Assembly (NCBI GenBank): GCA_963971225.1
Contig: OZ020269.1
Location: 3,472,001 to 3,536,000, forward strand
Origin: Melieria omissa
Lineage: Eukaryota; Arthropoda; Insecta; Diptera; Ulidiidae
Direction of reading: 5' to 3'
Length of the DNA stretch: 64,000 bases
In this document: positions 45,691 to 57,538 of the stretch, in pieces
How the letters are laid out: every line of letters starts with the position of its first letter
How positions within the stretch are numbered: the stretch's first letter is position 1
Position numbers and translations under genes: made by a program
Notes under the pieces: model-generated
What the model was told of the DNA's origin: nothing
The model's database searches: none
Seen by the model: only the letters and a program-made list of their open reading frames with translations

Positions 45691-46836
45691 TAGGCATCGC
45701 AATCCCGGGATCCCGGGATCCCGGACTTTTTCCAGTCCCGAAAATCCCGGGATTCAAATTCTTTTATCCCGGGATTTTCGGGATTGCAAAAGATGCTTCA
45801 AAGTTCAAATGAAATAAATTTTAAGGCACAAAAACCCAATTCCTTATTTGAGGGAGAAGGGAGGGGATAGAGTGCGTCTTTTGCAAAAGGCTTATGATTA
45901 TTTACTAAGCATTCAACCAACAAGTGTTGAATCTGAAGGATGTTTCTCTTCAGCAGGGTTCATTTGAAATAAATTTCGCTCTAAATAAGAGAACAAAACA
46001 CTTAATGCCTTTGTATTTTTAAGATCTCAGTTTTTAGTTAATCAAAACGCTTAACTTTTTTATCGAAATAATCGAAGTAAAACTAAAAGCACAAACAAAT
46101 TAACTATTTTATTTTTTTTATCAAATATGCATATATATGCACTTTATGATACATCGGTTGCAAAGTAATAAGTTATGTTTAAGTGTCATTTTTGGATAAA
46201 ACAAAATGCTATGAAACTGAAGTTAAATGTCAAATGAAAAACTTTTAAGTTAACTCTTCAATTCCCAGTGTCACCTGTAGGTGACAGATGCTTAATATTT
46301 GTTTTCCTACCACATAGGTTTTTATTTTAAAATTCTAACACTTGTATAGCAAAGTCAATTAGTAGTACTTGTTTATTTAATTTTCCTACCAACACTAGCG
46401 ATACGTCATTTGTAAAATTTATTCATTTGTTTCACGCGTAATTAAAGCAGTGCGAGTTTGTGTGGTTTCTTTCAATATAAAAATGAGGGTAGTTTAAACA
46501 TTTTTTATGTATTTTTTTGTCTTATCCAAACGTATCTAAGCTCTTTTATTTAAAAAGAAAATTTTCTTTTTCACTATTTTGGACATGGGAATTGAAGGGT
46601 TAAACAAAATGTGATTAAATTCAAGATACAAAATCTTGAAACTACCCAAATGTGATTAAAATGTGTCCATTTTCATGATAAATATATTATAAACAAGTAT
46701 TTATGCAATTCGGGAAAATTGTTTTATTAAAAAATTTGTTATATGAATCCCGGGATTAAATCCCGGGATCCCGGGATTTGACTTTTCAATCCCGAAAATC
46801 CCGGGATCGCAAAATGGCAAAAAATTGCGATCCCTA
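45691..46836. mobile_element. Non-autonomous hAT element, copy 3
   Basis: The same family as 6486-7430: ends TAGGCATCGCAATCCCGGG and GCGATCCCTA, and an exact 8-bp duplication GTACATAC (45683-45690 and 46837-46844). It carries a piggyBac-like MITE at 46254-46599. It lacks the 150-170 bp present at 7063-7225 in copy 2. Its right end has extra ATCCCGGGAT palindromes. Confidence 0.88.
46254..46599. mobile_element. piggyBac-like TTAA MITE, family 2 (nested)
   Basis: A 346-bp insert with ends CTCTTCAATTCCCA and, inverted, CCCTTCAATTCCCA. It is flanked by TTAA (46250-46253 and 46600-46603). The related hAT copy at 6486 shows the empty site with a single TTAA at about 7050-7053, which proves both the boundaries and the duplication. 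A small palindrome GTCACCTGTAGGTGAC follows the left end. Confidence 0.9.
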
Positions 46837-47484
46837 GTACATACATACGCGTCCCATTGTTGGCTTGTGAAATTAGTATTGGGATTCCCTCATACGCACT
46901 TGTGCAGTGATTCTTCAATAACTGTAATTGGCTCAGTTTAAAGAGTATTCGAAATGAGCTTAAATTGAGAAAAAGTCCGCAAGCAGAAATGATATCAAAA
47001 AGAAAATCAACTTCTCTTAAGAAATGAGTTTGAGGTGGTCCAGCGGCGGAGTGCAGTTTTGCACATTCAGATTTGCTTGCGCGCGGCTTTTATCCAATTG
47101 CGGTGATTTTCGCGAAAAGTCCCCAGCAAAACCAGGGTAATTGGGCACTGCAACATGTATTATGCAGTGTGAATTTTTGATTTGCCTAAATAAGAGGAAC
47201 CAATACAATTCGTTTACGTTGGAGTGAAATATTTACCGCATTTGTTTAAAATAATAACACTTTATGAAGTTTTTTCGCGGAAATCGTGGAAAAGCAGCAA
47301 AGACAAGTCAAAAGCTAAATGCTCTTGAAAACACACAGTTTATATCGAAGTTATAAATAGATTTTCACTGAATATACATTTACGAAATTTACTGCATGCG
47401 AGAATATTGTTTTCTGCGAACAATAAACGCCGAAAAATAAAAAACGGAAACTCAAAAAACGAGAAAAGCGTCGTTTTAGCTTAA

Positions 47485-48211
47485 GGGGGTCCTCTACTCC
47501 TCAGGCAAGAAATTGAGCTGTTATTTGGGGAATTAATTACGAAAGATCTACTGCATACAATTACAATTTTTTTTTATTCTTAGAAATACATGTTTTGACT
47601 TTAAATTTTCATTTTTGAAGAGGAAAAAAAACTCCCGCGACCTTGAAATGTCATTGATGACATGGATTTTAAAACTGCATTGGTCCCGCTTAAGCAAAGT
47701 TGTGGCCAATGGGGTGATCTGAAATCAGAAAATTGATATTCGTTACAATCATAGTAACGTTGACTATGTTTTCCCGAGACAGCATGTTTTTATTTTGCAC
47801 TGTGTAAAAGTTATGCAACAATTTGTAAAAAATTCCAATTTTCACCTCTTTTTTTGACCTATTAGGCGCTATAAAACGGAACAATATAAAATTTTGAAAA
47901 TATTACTCGGGAAAACATAGCGGTATGTTTTCTGAACAATTTAAAACAAAATTATCGAAATCGGACGAATACTTTTATAAAAAGTCTTACTCGGCAGCCA
48001 AAAAAACACTACTTTCGGGAAAACGCGTTTAAAGATAAATTAGTTTCTCGAAAACGGCAGGGGACGGGTACCTTTCGGTTCCCAGCAACATGCAAAGAAA
48101 TGTGATTTTCACGGAATCCTTTCTGTGGCGTATTCTCAGATACATATAGATTGAAATTATGCAAAAAAAAATAAAATCGATTTTTCGAAACCGCGAGAGT
48201 AGAGGACCCCC
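47485..48211. mobile_element. piggyBac-like TTAA MITE, family 3
   Basis: A 727-bp element with 15-bp inverted ends GGGGGTCCTCTACTC, flanked by TTAA (47481-47484 and 48212-48215). The first bases (GGGG) and an internal word ACGCGTTTAAAG resemble the element at 44830, so the two may be distant relatives. No protein is encoded. Confidence 0.85.
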
Positions 48212-48215
48212 TTAA

Positions 48216-50009
48216 CACAACATTTTCATCGTTAAGGCATATTCACCTGGAGTGCGAGTGCGTTTCACCCCCTCACTTCTGTGAGGTACGTAGGCAAATA
48301 TTTAGACCTCTTTGTAAACACTAATGTGAAAATTGGCTTCTAACCTCCCGCACCAACAAATATATGAGGAGCCCTGCCGGTAATTTAGCCCACAAGAAGT
48401 CAGTGCAGTGCATTAACATTTCTGCATACGAGGCATTTTAGGTTTCACTGACACAATTATTTTGATGTTTGAATGATAAAAAAATGTTTTGGGTTTTAGC
48501 GCGTCTAATCTGGAATAGTGATTTAAGTGGGTGAATATTATTATAAAAATATTACTTTGCATTTGAAAATCCAATACGGTACAATCATCATTGTTCGTGC
48601 GATAGCTTTAGTTAAACTTTGATAGTAAATATATTTATACTGATAGCCCAAGTTTCTTAGTTTTAAAATGGCTACTAAAATGTAATTAACATGTTTGGTA
48701 ACCCTATCCGAAATGAATTTTGTTAAGTATTTATTTTGTTTTTAATTTTACTGACCGTATTATTATCTACTTTATTTCAACTGAGCCCATAAAAGAAAAA
48801 AAATAATATCTTATTTTTGAATTTAATTGTTTTAATTAAATGATTGAAAAATCATTTTGCCCACGAAGAAAACATCTGTCTGTGTTTACTTAAATCTAGG
48901 TGTAAATTTTTCAAGGGGACACAACCGAAAAAACAAAAAAGTTTTATAGCACATTTGTGAAAAAATTATTTGCAATAAAACTGGTGACAGTGAGACTGTC
49001 AGTTTATTGAAATAAATGTTTTACATAGATAAATTCAGAAATATATAAATAATATCAAAATATAGATATTTAACTCTTTACATTTAAATCTATCTATAAT
49101 ATATTTCAACACAAAAATCTATAGCAATTATATTCAGTAAAAAAAAAATATGCAGAATGTCAAAGAGTTATCTAGAGTAATAAAACAAGTTACGAACATC
49201 AGAAGAAAAAATTATAGATTCGATTTTTTAAATGTTTAAAACTATTAAAAATGTAAATAAAACACCTTGAGCTTCTTATTTGGGAATGTTCCCCAAGTTA
49301 ACGCAAGTTAACACGTCTGGAGACAATCATCAAATATGACTGAACTAATATTGAATACGTTTTAGATGCCTTTTTGTATAGCATACGTACTAATCTTTCT
49401 AATACCTACACGAGCAAGCTGATGCGTAAATCGTTACTTTTTTGCATTCACTAAAAAAGAAAAGAGGGAAAAACTGAAATGCTAATTTTTTAGAACATCA
49501 AATCGGCGTCAGGAATTTTATTTGCTGAACTATTTTAACGAAGAAATTGATTAAGCCGAATTTGCCATCATAAATTGATGATAATTTGTATTTTATGCGA
49601 ATAAAGCGACGACTATTGATTTTGGTGGATAAAAATTTCAGCTACTTTTAGCATTTCGCAAATTTTTCTGCTAAAATATTAACAACAAGCATTATGCCTA
49701 TGAGAGTAATTAGAGTGTGCGTAGAGGTGGCATATAATGTACTACAGGGGTGGCACACTATTTAGCACGCCCTACCAATAGGCGCGAAAAAGGTACAAAA
49801 AAGAACAAAATAGGAAAAAAAAGTAAACGTAGAAAATATTGATAGGGAGCAATAATATTTCCATTCATTAAAATAATCACTTAATTTGTGCTTTTTATAT
49901 TCTGACATCCTGACATTTTACGAAGCGCGAGCATGCATGAATTATGGCTCCCCACAATGGGGAGCTCCCATCTTAAAAACGATATCTCAAAATCTAAACC
50001 AACGAAAAT
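48216..50009. other. AT-rich non-coding spacer
   Basis: No gene is supported. Long A/T tracts occur. A single CAGGGGTGGCACAC word at 49743 looks like one end of a hAT element, but its partner end was not found. Confidence 0.45.
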
Positions 50010-52988
50010 AAAACCAACTTCCGTAGGTACCTGATCTGCCTGATCTCCCATCGGACGCGTCCCCAGGTGGCGGATAGGGGGCCCTTAGTGGACAAACGAC
50101 ATCACTTCGGCACCCTTGGAGGTGCAGGAGTCCTGTCTGTTGCGTCCACCACAATGATGGTCTAGAGTATGGGTACCATACGCGGACCAAACTGGCTAGG
50201 GAGGAGTCCCGAATTAAAACCAATCGCAGCAATGGACAACGAAATGGATGTTACTCCAGGTGGAATCCACATAGGTGGCAATCCACCCGCTTCGGCGGCA
50301 GGGGCAAGGATTCTGGAGGCCCCAACCATTGCTCAAGTCTCCCGCCTTTACTGGAGGAGAGCGAGGTCGTTACTACGATCTCCTCTTCTTCGGAGACGGA
50401 GGGTTCCAAGGAGCCAGAGGGCCGGCGTCGGAAAGCTGCCACGGTGGCTGAACGACCTCCCAGTGGTTCTAAGGGATCAAACAAAAGGAGCAAGACGAGG
50501 AGGATCAGAAGGAAGCGGATGGCTATGCGCCGGCTTGAAAAGGCAGGCGACACAGCCGGCCCTCCGGAAACCGTGTCCTCCAAAAGACCGAGGTCGGCTG
50601 AGATAACACCCACCGAAGCCACTGGTCCGGCGGAGAGCACGGGAGTCTCAAAATCGTCCGGCTTGCGAGGCAAGCGGATGAAGACTGCAGCCGAAAACAG
50701 CACGCCTACCTGCCCTGCACCTGATGTCGTCAGGTGCGCCACGGCCCCCAAAGGCACGAGCGCAGCCCGTCAGTAGCCAAAGCGGCGGAGAAGCATGTTG
50801 CCAGTAAGCTGCGCAATATCCAAAGCCTCCGACCCGGCGAAACCTTCGTCAGCGGAGGGCGGCCCAAGTACTTCCAAAGGTGCGGCCAAGCCATCGTATA
50901 GCGAGAAGGCTGCCGGCCCGCGGCCGATGGCAGTGATTAGGAAAAGGAGCCCTGACCACAGGTTGACTGACGCAGAACTCAACTTCTGCAAAAGCCAACT
51001 GATGCGTCGGGTCATTGCCTCCGTTCCTGAGGCCAATGCGAAGGGATATGCGACAAAAGACGGCACTATATTGGTGTCGTGTGCGTCTCAGGCCAACTTT
51101 GATTGGATCACGAACGCGGTCAATGAGTTGCCTCCTAAGGGGACCACTCGCTTCGCGGTCTACGAAGTTGAAGTTGAGTCCCTCAGGAAAGCCATCTGCT
51201 GGATACCGGACCCTGACCTGTCCAGAGCGGATGTGCTCTCCTGTCTGCATGCCCAGAACCCGGGCATCGACACCAAGCTTTGGCGGGTTCTTAACCACCG
51301 CAAGAGTACCAACCGAGATGGTAAGGAAGGTGCTTCTCTTGTGGTGAGAATCGATGAAGCCTCTGCTGATGACCTGGGCTCCCGGTACGGGAACTGTCTC
51401 AGTCTACCCTTGGGAATGTCAGCTTCTATGTCTATCCCAAATGAGAGGCTCAGATGGTTCTTGTAGTTATCGTCCTCTGTCAGTAACGCAGATCAACTTG
51501 CAGCATTCCAAAGCCGCTACTGCACTTTTAAGTAGTCGGGTCTCCCGGCTGCACACACTACCCCACATAACAACGATTCAAGAGCCCTGGGTCTTTAGGG
51601 GCCGGGTCTGTGGTATTGAGTCGTTGAAAGGGGCCGCTGTACTATATAATAGGAATTCGATAAGACCTAGAACCTGTCTTATAGTATCATCTCATCTTAC
51701 GGTCACTAGTCTTGACCTTTTCTGCTGTCAGGACCTGGTTGCCGCTGAGGTGAGCTTCAAGGGTATGCACGGATGGTCGAGGTTCGTGATTGCGTCTGGG
51801 TACTTTCCTTACGATGCACTGGAAGCGCCACCACCTGGGAAGGTCGCTAGTCTCTTGAGGTTTTGTGAGCAGCACAGTCTCGGTCTCATTTTATGTTGTG
51901 ATGCTAATGCCCAGCACACAATCTAGGGCAGCAGAAAATGCAACAACCAAGGCTCTCGACTGTTCGGGTGTATTGAATCCTCCGGCCTGAATATTCACAA
52001 TACTGGCAATCAGCGTACGTTTGTGACCACCAGGAGGCAGGAGGTGATTGACATCATTCTATCTAATACAAGATTGGGGTGGTCCTTAACGAAGAATCGC
52101 GCTCGGACCACAGATATATCAAGTTTCAGTGCGGCGAGGAGGCGCAAATGCCATTGCCCTCTAGGAACCCGAGAAACGCAGACTGGCTGAAACGCCATCG
52201 AAAATTCGCAAGGAGCGGCGTATTGAGGCGGCTGTTGAGCATCTCAATACTGCCCTAACATCAAGCTTCGAGCTAGCCTGCCCAACTAGACCTCCCCTTG
52301 GCCGGACCCCTGTTCCGTGGTGGAATAGGGAGCTTCAGTTGCTAAGGTGTGAGTCTAGAAAACATCTCAACCGGGCCCTCAAGACGAATCTTGACGAGGA
52401 CTGGGAGCGCTACCGATGCACCAAAAGAACTATAAGAGACTCATTCGAGCTTCGTAGAAGGCCTCTTTTCGAGATTTCTGTAGTGGCATTGAATCCCTGA
52501 GCGACACTGCTAGGCTGGTAAAAGTCCTGAAGAAGGACAAAACCGCAAAGCTAGGGTCGCTCAGGAAACCTGATGGCCCCTACACGGAGAGGAAAAGTGA
52601 GACACTCAGTCTACTGATGGAGTCTCACTTTCCAGGAAATCAGGTCACTGTTGCCCAGCAACATTAGTCCTTGGACGGAATTATTGCTAGGGCAATCACA
52701 CCCTCTCGACATGACTGCCACGTCGCAAGAACTGTGGCGAATGAGGCTGCCATTCGATTTGCCATCAAGTCCTTTGACAGCTTCAAATCGCCGGGTCCTG
52801 ATGGCATTTATCCTATCGTGTTGAGGGAAGGTATAGAGTCAGTAGTTATGGCACTGAAGAAAATCTTCACTGCATGCCTGGCACTGGCCTATATACCACC
52901 CCCTTGGAGGATGGTGAGGGTCGCGTTCATTCCGAAGATCGGAAAGGACGACTACACTAGCCCCAAGAGCTTTAGACCTATTCCTATT
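50010..52988 (+). pseudogene. Second LOA-type LINE, broken and 3'-truncated
   Basis: A GC-richer LINE relic related to the one at 16319. ORF1 parts run in different frames from about 50230 to 51466, with one in-frame TAG at 50774. They include a basic stretch (KRSKTRRIRRKR) and a DUF4780-like C-terminus (LHAQNPGIDTKLWRVL). ORF2 starts at about 51484 with VTQINLQHSKAATALL and has GLILCCDANAQ, a TAG in place of Trp at 51925-51927, then frameshifts. The reverse transcriptase begins (FKSPGPDGIYPIV, WRMVRVAFIPK) but stops in the middle of FRPI, at about 52984, where an inverted RTE fragment follows. Loss of the 3' part is unusual for a LINE, which normally loses its 5' end. The left edge is only approximate. 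Confidence 0.75.
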
Positions 52989-53107
52989 CCAGAAGGGCCG
53001 CGCGGAGACTGTGCATCAGCTTGGATTGGACAGGGACAAGGATCGTTCTGGCGTTCGCCAAGTTGAACGCAATCAGAGACTGTACCTTGTATGTCCGCTC
53101 CCTTCCT
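52989..53107 (-). mobile_element. RTE 5'-end fragment, inverted
   Basis: On the minus strand this 119-bp segment matches the first ~120 bp of the RTE element at 19848 with only scattered differences: GGAAGGGAGCGGACATACAA is present in both, and the match continues through the CCGCGCGGCCC block. It is joined directly to the broken LOA reverse transcriptase. Nothing else of the RTE is present, so only the 5' leader survives. Confidence 0.75.
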
Positions 53108-53373
53108 CCCTTCCTTTGAAAAAATCACTGACACGAAAACTTCGACTGCTTTAGTTCTGTCAGAAGTTGTACTAATAACCGTGCCACCGCTGTATATGTT
53201 AACCCTCTACTGCCCCATACGGCCTCAAGGCACGGTACACAAAAAGCTAAAAAAGTCCACCTCAATTTTAATTTTTTTAATTAAATTTTTAGGGTATATT
53301 ATAGATAAATTAAGTTGTCATTTCTTTAATGTAGCACTGCTATAAGCATCATATGTTATGTTCCCTATTATTA

Positions 53374-54521
53374 CACAGCGCAACAAAAAAACACTTTTTT
53401 TCTGTTGCATGGAGTTTTTCTACTGTTTCTTACTAATTTGGGTGCGCTGATTCCGAATCTACCCTCCGATTTTTTCTAGCAGCTCTAGTTTGTGAGATAT
53501 AGGTACCCTGTCATTTTTTAGTTTTTCCTCTACTTTTTCCATATTTTCGATCGTAGTTTCTAAACCAAAAAACCGATTCACATGATTTTCACCTTATCGC
53601 ATTAACAACACCGCACGGCTTCTTTTCCGATTTCTTCTTTTCTTATTTTCATAAATGTTAAAATGCCGCGGTAATTGGACCTCAAAGTTGGAAAAAATGT
53701 AATTTTAAGGCGTTTTCTTTGATGGTCAAAAACATACACATTTTTTGTAAAACAATTAACGAGTTAGGTGTATAACGAAAGTCGACACATCAAGCAATAC
53801 AACACAGCTACATTATTTGGCGGAATACACATTCGCATCGAAATAACAGGAAAAATGTACCATCGCGATTTTCATCACTTTTCATACTTTTTCCTTAAAA
53901 AATTAGGGGCCTGAAAATATGCAAAGTTTTTAATTTTTTTTTGTTTCGAAAAATTCAAAATATTTTTGTTTTTGCTTGTATTCCAAACTATAAATGGAAC
54001 ATAAAAAAGAGCATATTTTGAGGCTTCTAATTTTTTAAGGAAAAAGTATGAAAAGAGATGAAAATCGCTATGGTAAAGTTTTGTTATTATTTCGACGCGA
54101 ATGTGTATTCCGATAAATAATTTGGCTGTGTTGTATTGCTTGATGTTTCTTCTTAAGATATTCATATACTTCGAAACTTGATTTATGAAACATCTGTACA
54201 ATTTTCGCCATCAGAAAAAACGCCTTGAAATTCAATATTTTCTTACTTTGAAACCTTATTATCACGCCCATTTAGAACGCATAAATTTGATTAATGTCAG
54301 GAAAGATGGCGTGAAATGTTGTAAGTGCAACGATATAAAAATAATGTCGATAGGATTATTGGTTAAGAAATAACAGTCGAAAACGAGAAAAAAGCCGAGG
54401 AAAATTCGAAAAAGTGACACGCCCATTTTTTGCAAAAACTAGAGCTGTTACATAAAAACGGAGTATGGTTTTGAAAACAGCGTGGAAAAACTGCATGCAA
54501 CAGGCATGCTGTTGTGCAGTG
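53374..54521. repeat. 1.15-kb fold-back (long inverted repeat) element
   Basis: The two halves are imperfect inverse copies of each other around a centre near 53965. For example, 53850-53925 (TTTTCATACTTTTTCCTTAA) pairs with 54025-54090, 53785-53840 (ACATCAAGCAATACAACACA) pairs with 54100-54150, and GTTGCATG near the left end pairs with its inverse near 54500. Arms are about 550 bp each with a short loop. TTA lies on both sides (53371-53373 and 54522-54524), compatible with a PIF/Harbinger-type duplication. A transcript through it would form a long hairpin RNA. A similar end (inverse of CACCGTGCGACAAAAA) lies at 55806-55821. Confidence 0.7.
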
Positions 54522-54813
54522 TTATCAGTTGAAAGTTGAACTTCGTGGAAATTAGTAAAATAATTATTTCGTGAAAAGTAAAAAAAGAAAAAAAATTATT
54601 AAAAATACTTTTCGTTAAAAGATTAAAACAAAAAAGTTATGAGTGAGTACCTTGTAATGTAATTTATTGATTTGAAGTGTTTTATAGTGAAAAAAAATGA
54701 TTTACAGTTACTTTTTCGGCTTGAGAAAGCAGACTGCCTTTAGGCCTTTAGGTCGCATCAGGCACCAAAGCGAAAAGTTTTAATGCATTTGGTCACTAAC
54801 GTGTACTTGTATG

Positions 54814-55370
54814 CAGTGTTGTGACTAATATATTAAAGTAGTGTAACTAATTACGTAGTATATTACTTTTGCTTTAAAAATTTAGTGTAACTAGTTACTT
54901 TCCCCCATAAGTAATCACCTTCAGTAATATTACTACTTGTTTCAAGTTACTTATTACAATATTACTTTTTAGTCAACAAAGTTCTAACTTTCATGCAAAA
55001 CAGCAGCACTGATAACATACTTAAGATGTATTACAATTATACAACGCTCGCGTGTTTCATTTCCAACTGAGTTTGGTAGTGGAGAAACAGTTAACATTTG
55101 CAAGCAAATTCAAGCGGTTTTAATAAAAAAGGTAGCGAAATTTAATGACGAAATAAACATTTAACTTGATTGTCTTTTTGCAGAATGACTACTTTTAATA
55201 GCTGGAAATTCCGCAAATATTTAGATTTGTTGACGGAAAATAATATATTACTTTTTGTGATACATTACTTCACATTTCCAGTAATAAGTAATGTAATGAT
55301 ATTACTTTCAAATGTCAGTAATGTGTAATAAGTAATATGTTACTGTCTAAAGTAATAAGTCCCAACACTG
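54814..55370. mobile_element. hAT MITE with CAGTGTTG ends
   Basis: A 557-bp element begins CAGTGTTGTGACT and ends in the inverse of CAGTGTTGGGACT. An exact 8-bp duplication CTTGTATG flanks it (54806-54813 and 55371-55378). Both subterminal regions are filled with AGTAATATTACT-like words. CAGTGTTGGGA ends with 8-bp duplications occur in several animal hAT families. Confidence 0.82.
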
Positions 55371-56495
55371 CTTGTATGTGGTTTCCGTTTTATAGATATC
55401 AATCGGCATTTAAAAAAAAAATTTTTGGTTTTATGGGACAAAAAAGTACAGGATGTTTTAGAAACTTGGATTCCGATGTTCCGAAGAAACTGATGAAGAA
55501 ACCAATGAAGAAACTGATGAAGAAACCGTTAATGAAGTGTTAGCTCTGTTAGATTTAAAGTTCAAAATAGAAAATTTTGTTAAAAGGAGACATTTTTCCT
55601 CTTTCATTTGATACCCATATCTTCATCATTGCACAACGGCAAAAATTTAAAAAAATATTTTAAATGTATGTATCCTTAAAATTTGAAAATGCTTTAAAAA
55701 GTTTTTGTGTCAGAAAATGAAAAACTGACTATGCCAGGATATTATAAATGACCTCTAGTTTTACGTCTATATCAACATTTGGATGGGTCTCGGCAAAAAT
55801 GTTTTTTTTTGTCGCACGGTGTAATAAATGTTAAGTTGGTGTTCACTTACTGCTTTATAACTTTGTCATTTTTCTATGGATTCGATTGATGTTAGGCTTA
55901 ATATTTGCTCAAATAATATATAATTCATCCTAAATTTTAAAACCAGAGCAGATCATTTATTTTATCCATAAAAAAATCATTCAAAAATTTATAATTTTGA
56001 AAATGGTAAAAAATTCACTTTTTTACAACTTTCACCGTCAGTAGTTTCCCCAAATCGTATCTGGACAATCTATATATTGTTGGAAAGGCTAAGGTATTAT
56101 CTTCTGACCGCCGGACAGTTTGTATTAGTCGGATGATTCGTTTACGAGATATGTGCTCGTAACTGAAACAATAGGAACAAATGTTTTTTCGAAGATTTTT
56201 CTTGTTTTTATTTTTTTATTTTCAGTTTCGTGTTCAGCGGCTCAAAGTTAGTCTAGCATTTTTCGTCTCGAGTAGTGTAATCAATTAAACGTGAAACTGT
56301 TCATCAGTCAACGTGAACTGTTCATTTCAGCTTATGTCCACCGTACGGCCTTAAGGCACGCAAATTTATATGGGTTTCACGCCCACACGGAAGCAAATTT
56401 TTTTATTTTAAAAATGTTTCCTTTTTATATGATTCTAAAACTACATGGTGAAAAATATTTCGACTTAACAGAAAATTGTGGCAATAGAGGGTTAA

Positions 56496-57538
56496 TCTTA
56501 TATATAAAATTCTCGTGTCACAGTGTTTGTTACCGTACTCCTCCGAAACGGCTTGACCGATTTTTATGAAATTTTACATGCATATTCAGTAGGTCTGAGA
56601 ATCGGCTACTAACTATTTTTTATACCCCTAAGGGGCGTGGCACATTTTTGTGACCCAATTATTCTGCTGAACTACAAGTCACAGAGGAATGAAACTTAGC
56701 ATGAACCTATCATGTAATCATATCTCTCGACAGACGGAATGAGGCGGGTTTTGGACAACGGGGCGTGGCACCACCCATACAAGCAAAATCTTTAAAATAT
56801 AATATCTTCGAAATTATAAGTAGCACAACATTAAAATTTAGTACCCCGTCGTCCCATAGATGAGTCATTCTAATGATAAGATTTTATGGGCGTTGGACAA
56901 GGGGCGTGGCACATTTTTTGTGACCCAAATATTTTGTTGAACTATAAGTCGCTCAGCAATGAAACTTAGTACGAACCTACCATTTATTCATATATTTCGA
57001 CAGAGGGAATGGGGCAAGTATTGGCCGAGGGGGCGTGGCACCACCCATACAAGCAAAATCTTTAAAATAGAATATCTTCGATATTATAAGTAGCACAACA
57101 TTAAAATTTAGTACCCCGTCGTCCCATAGATGAGTCATTCTACTGATAACATTTGATGGGCGTTGGCCAAGGGGCGTGGCACATTTTTTGTGACCCAAAT
57201 ATTTTGCTGAGCTATAAGTCGCTCAGAAATGAAACTTAGTACGGACCTACCATTTTTTCTTTTGACAGAGGGCATTGAATAAGGGGCAGGCATTGAATAA
57301 GAGGGCATGGCACCGCCCATATAATTTAAATCCGGTTCAAGCGCAGTCCATTTCTTTACTGAAACTTAACAGCAGCATTGTTTATTTGTGGGCCTTGATT
57401 GCGTTAATCAGTAGCTCCTCCTCTTCCTTCAGTTGGTTTTCTTCGTCAATTTGCATCGCCATAGATTCGCCACCTCGCGTATTTCATTATAAAAAAACAA
57501 CAAATGTCGTGCGAGACAAAGTTCGCGGGGTCAGCTAG
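56496..57538 (+). mobile_element. Non-autonomous Helitron
   Basis: The 5' end TCTTATATATAAAATTCTCG and following GAAACGGCTTGACCGATTTTTATG segment are typical of insect Helitrons. The 3' end has a GC hairpin region (GTTCGCGGGGTCAGC) and finishes CTAG at 57538. It sits between A and T, as Helitrons do, and makes no target duplication. The interior consists of tandem units of about 270 bp (see separate entry). No Rep/helicase is encoded. Confidence 0.85.
56632..57260. repeat. ~270-bp tandem repeats inside Helitron
   Basis: GGGGCGTGGCACATTTT begins at 56632, 56901 and 57171, giving a period of 269-270 bp and about 2.4 copies. Each unit contains GTGACCCAA, GAAACTTAG and a second GGGGCGTGGCACCACCC block. 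Tandem interior repeats are common in short Helitrons. Confidence 0.85.

Larger units (their letters stand above)
53203..56491. mobile_element. Composite TTAA element with nested insertions
   Basis: The left end CCCTCTACTGCC (after TTAA 53199-53202) is mirrored by the right end, inverse CCCTCTATTGCC (before TTAA 56492-56495). The 3.29-kb span contains a fold-back element and a hAT MITE, so the original TTAA element was smaller. A word close to TACGGCCTYAAGGCACG occurs near both ends (about 53220 and 56344). It has no transposase. The inverted ends are short, so I hold this with moderate confidence. Confidence 0.55.

Noticed and set aside
49743..49760. CAGGGGTGGCACAC, like one end of a hAT element
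   Set aside because: I could not find the partner end or an 8-bp duplication nearby.
52989..53107. Initially read as continuation of the LOA reverse transcriptase
   Set aside because: The frame loses all similarity after FRPI, and the segment matches the RTE 5' leader in reverse orientation.
55801..55827. End-like sequence (inverse of CACCGTGCGACAAAAA) resembling the left end at 53374
   Set aside because: It may define a larger element 53374-55821, but the inner palindrome end at 54521 has equal support, so I did not call the larger unit.
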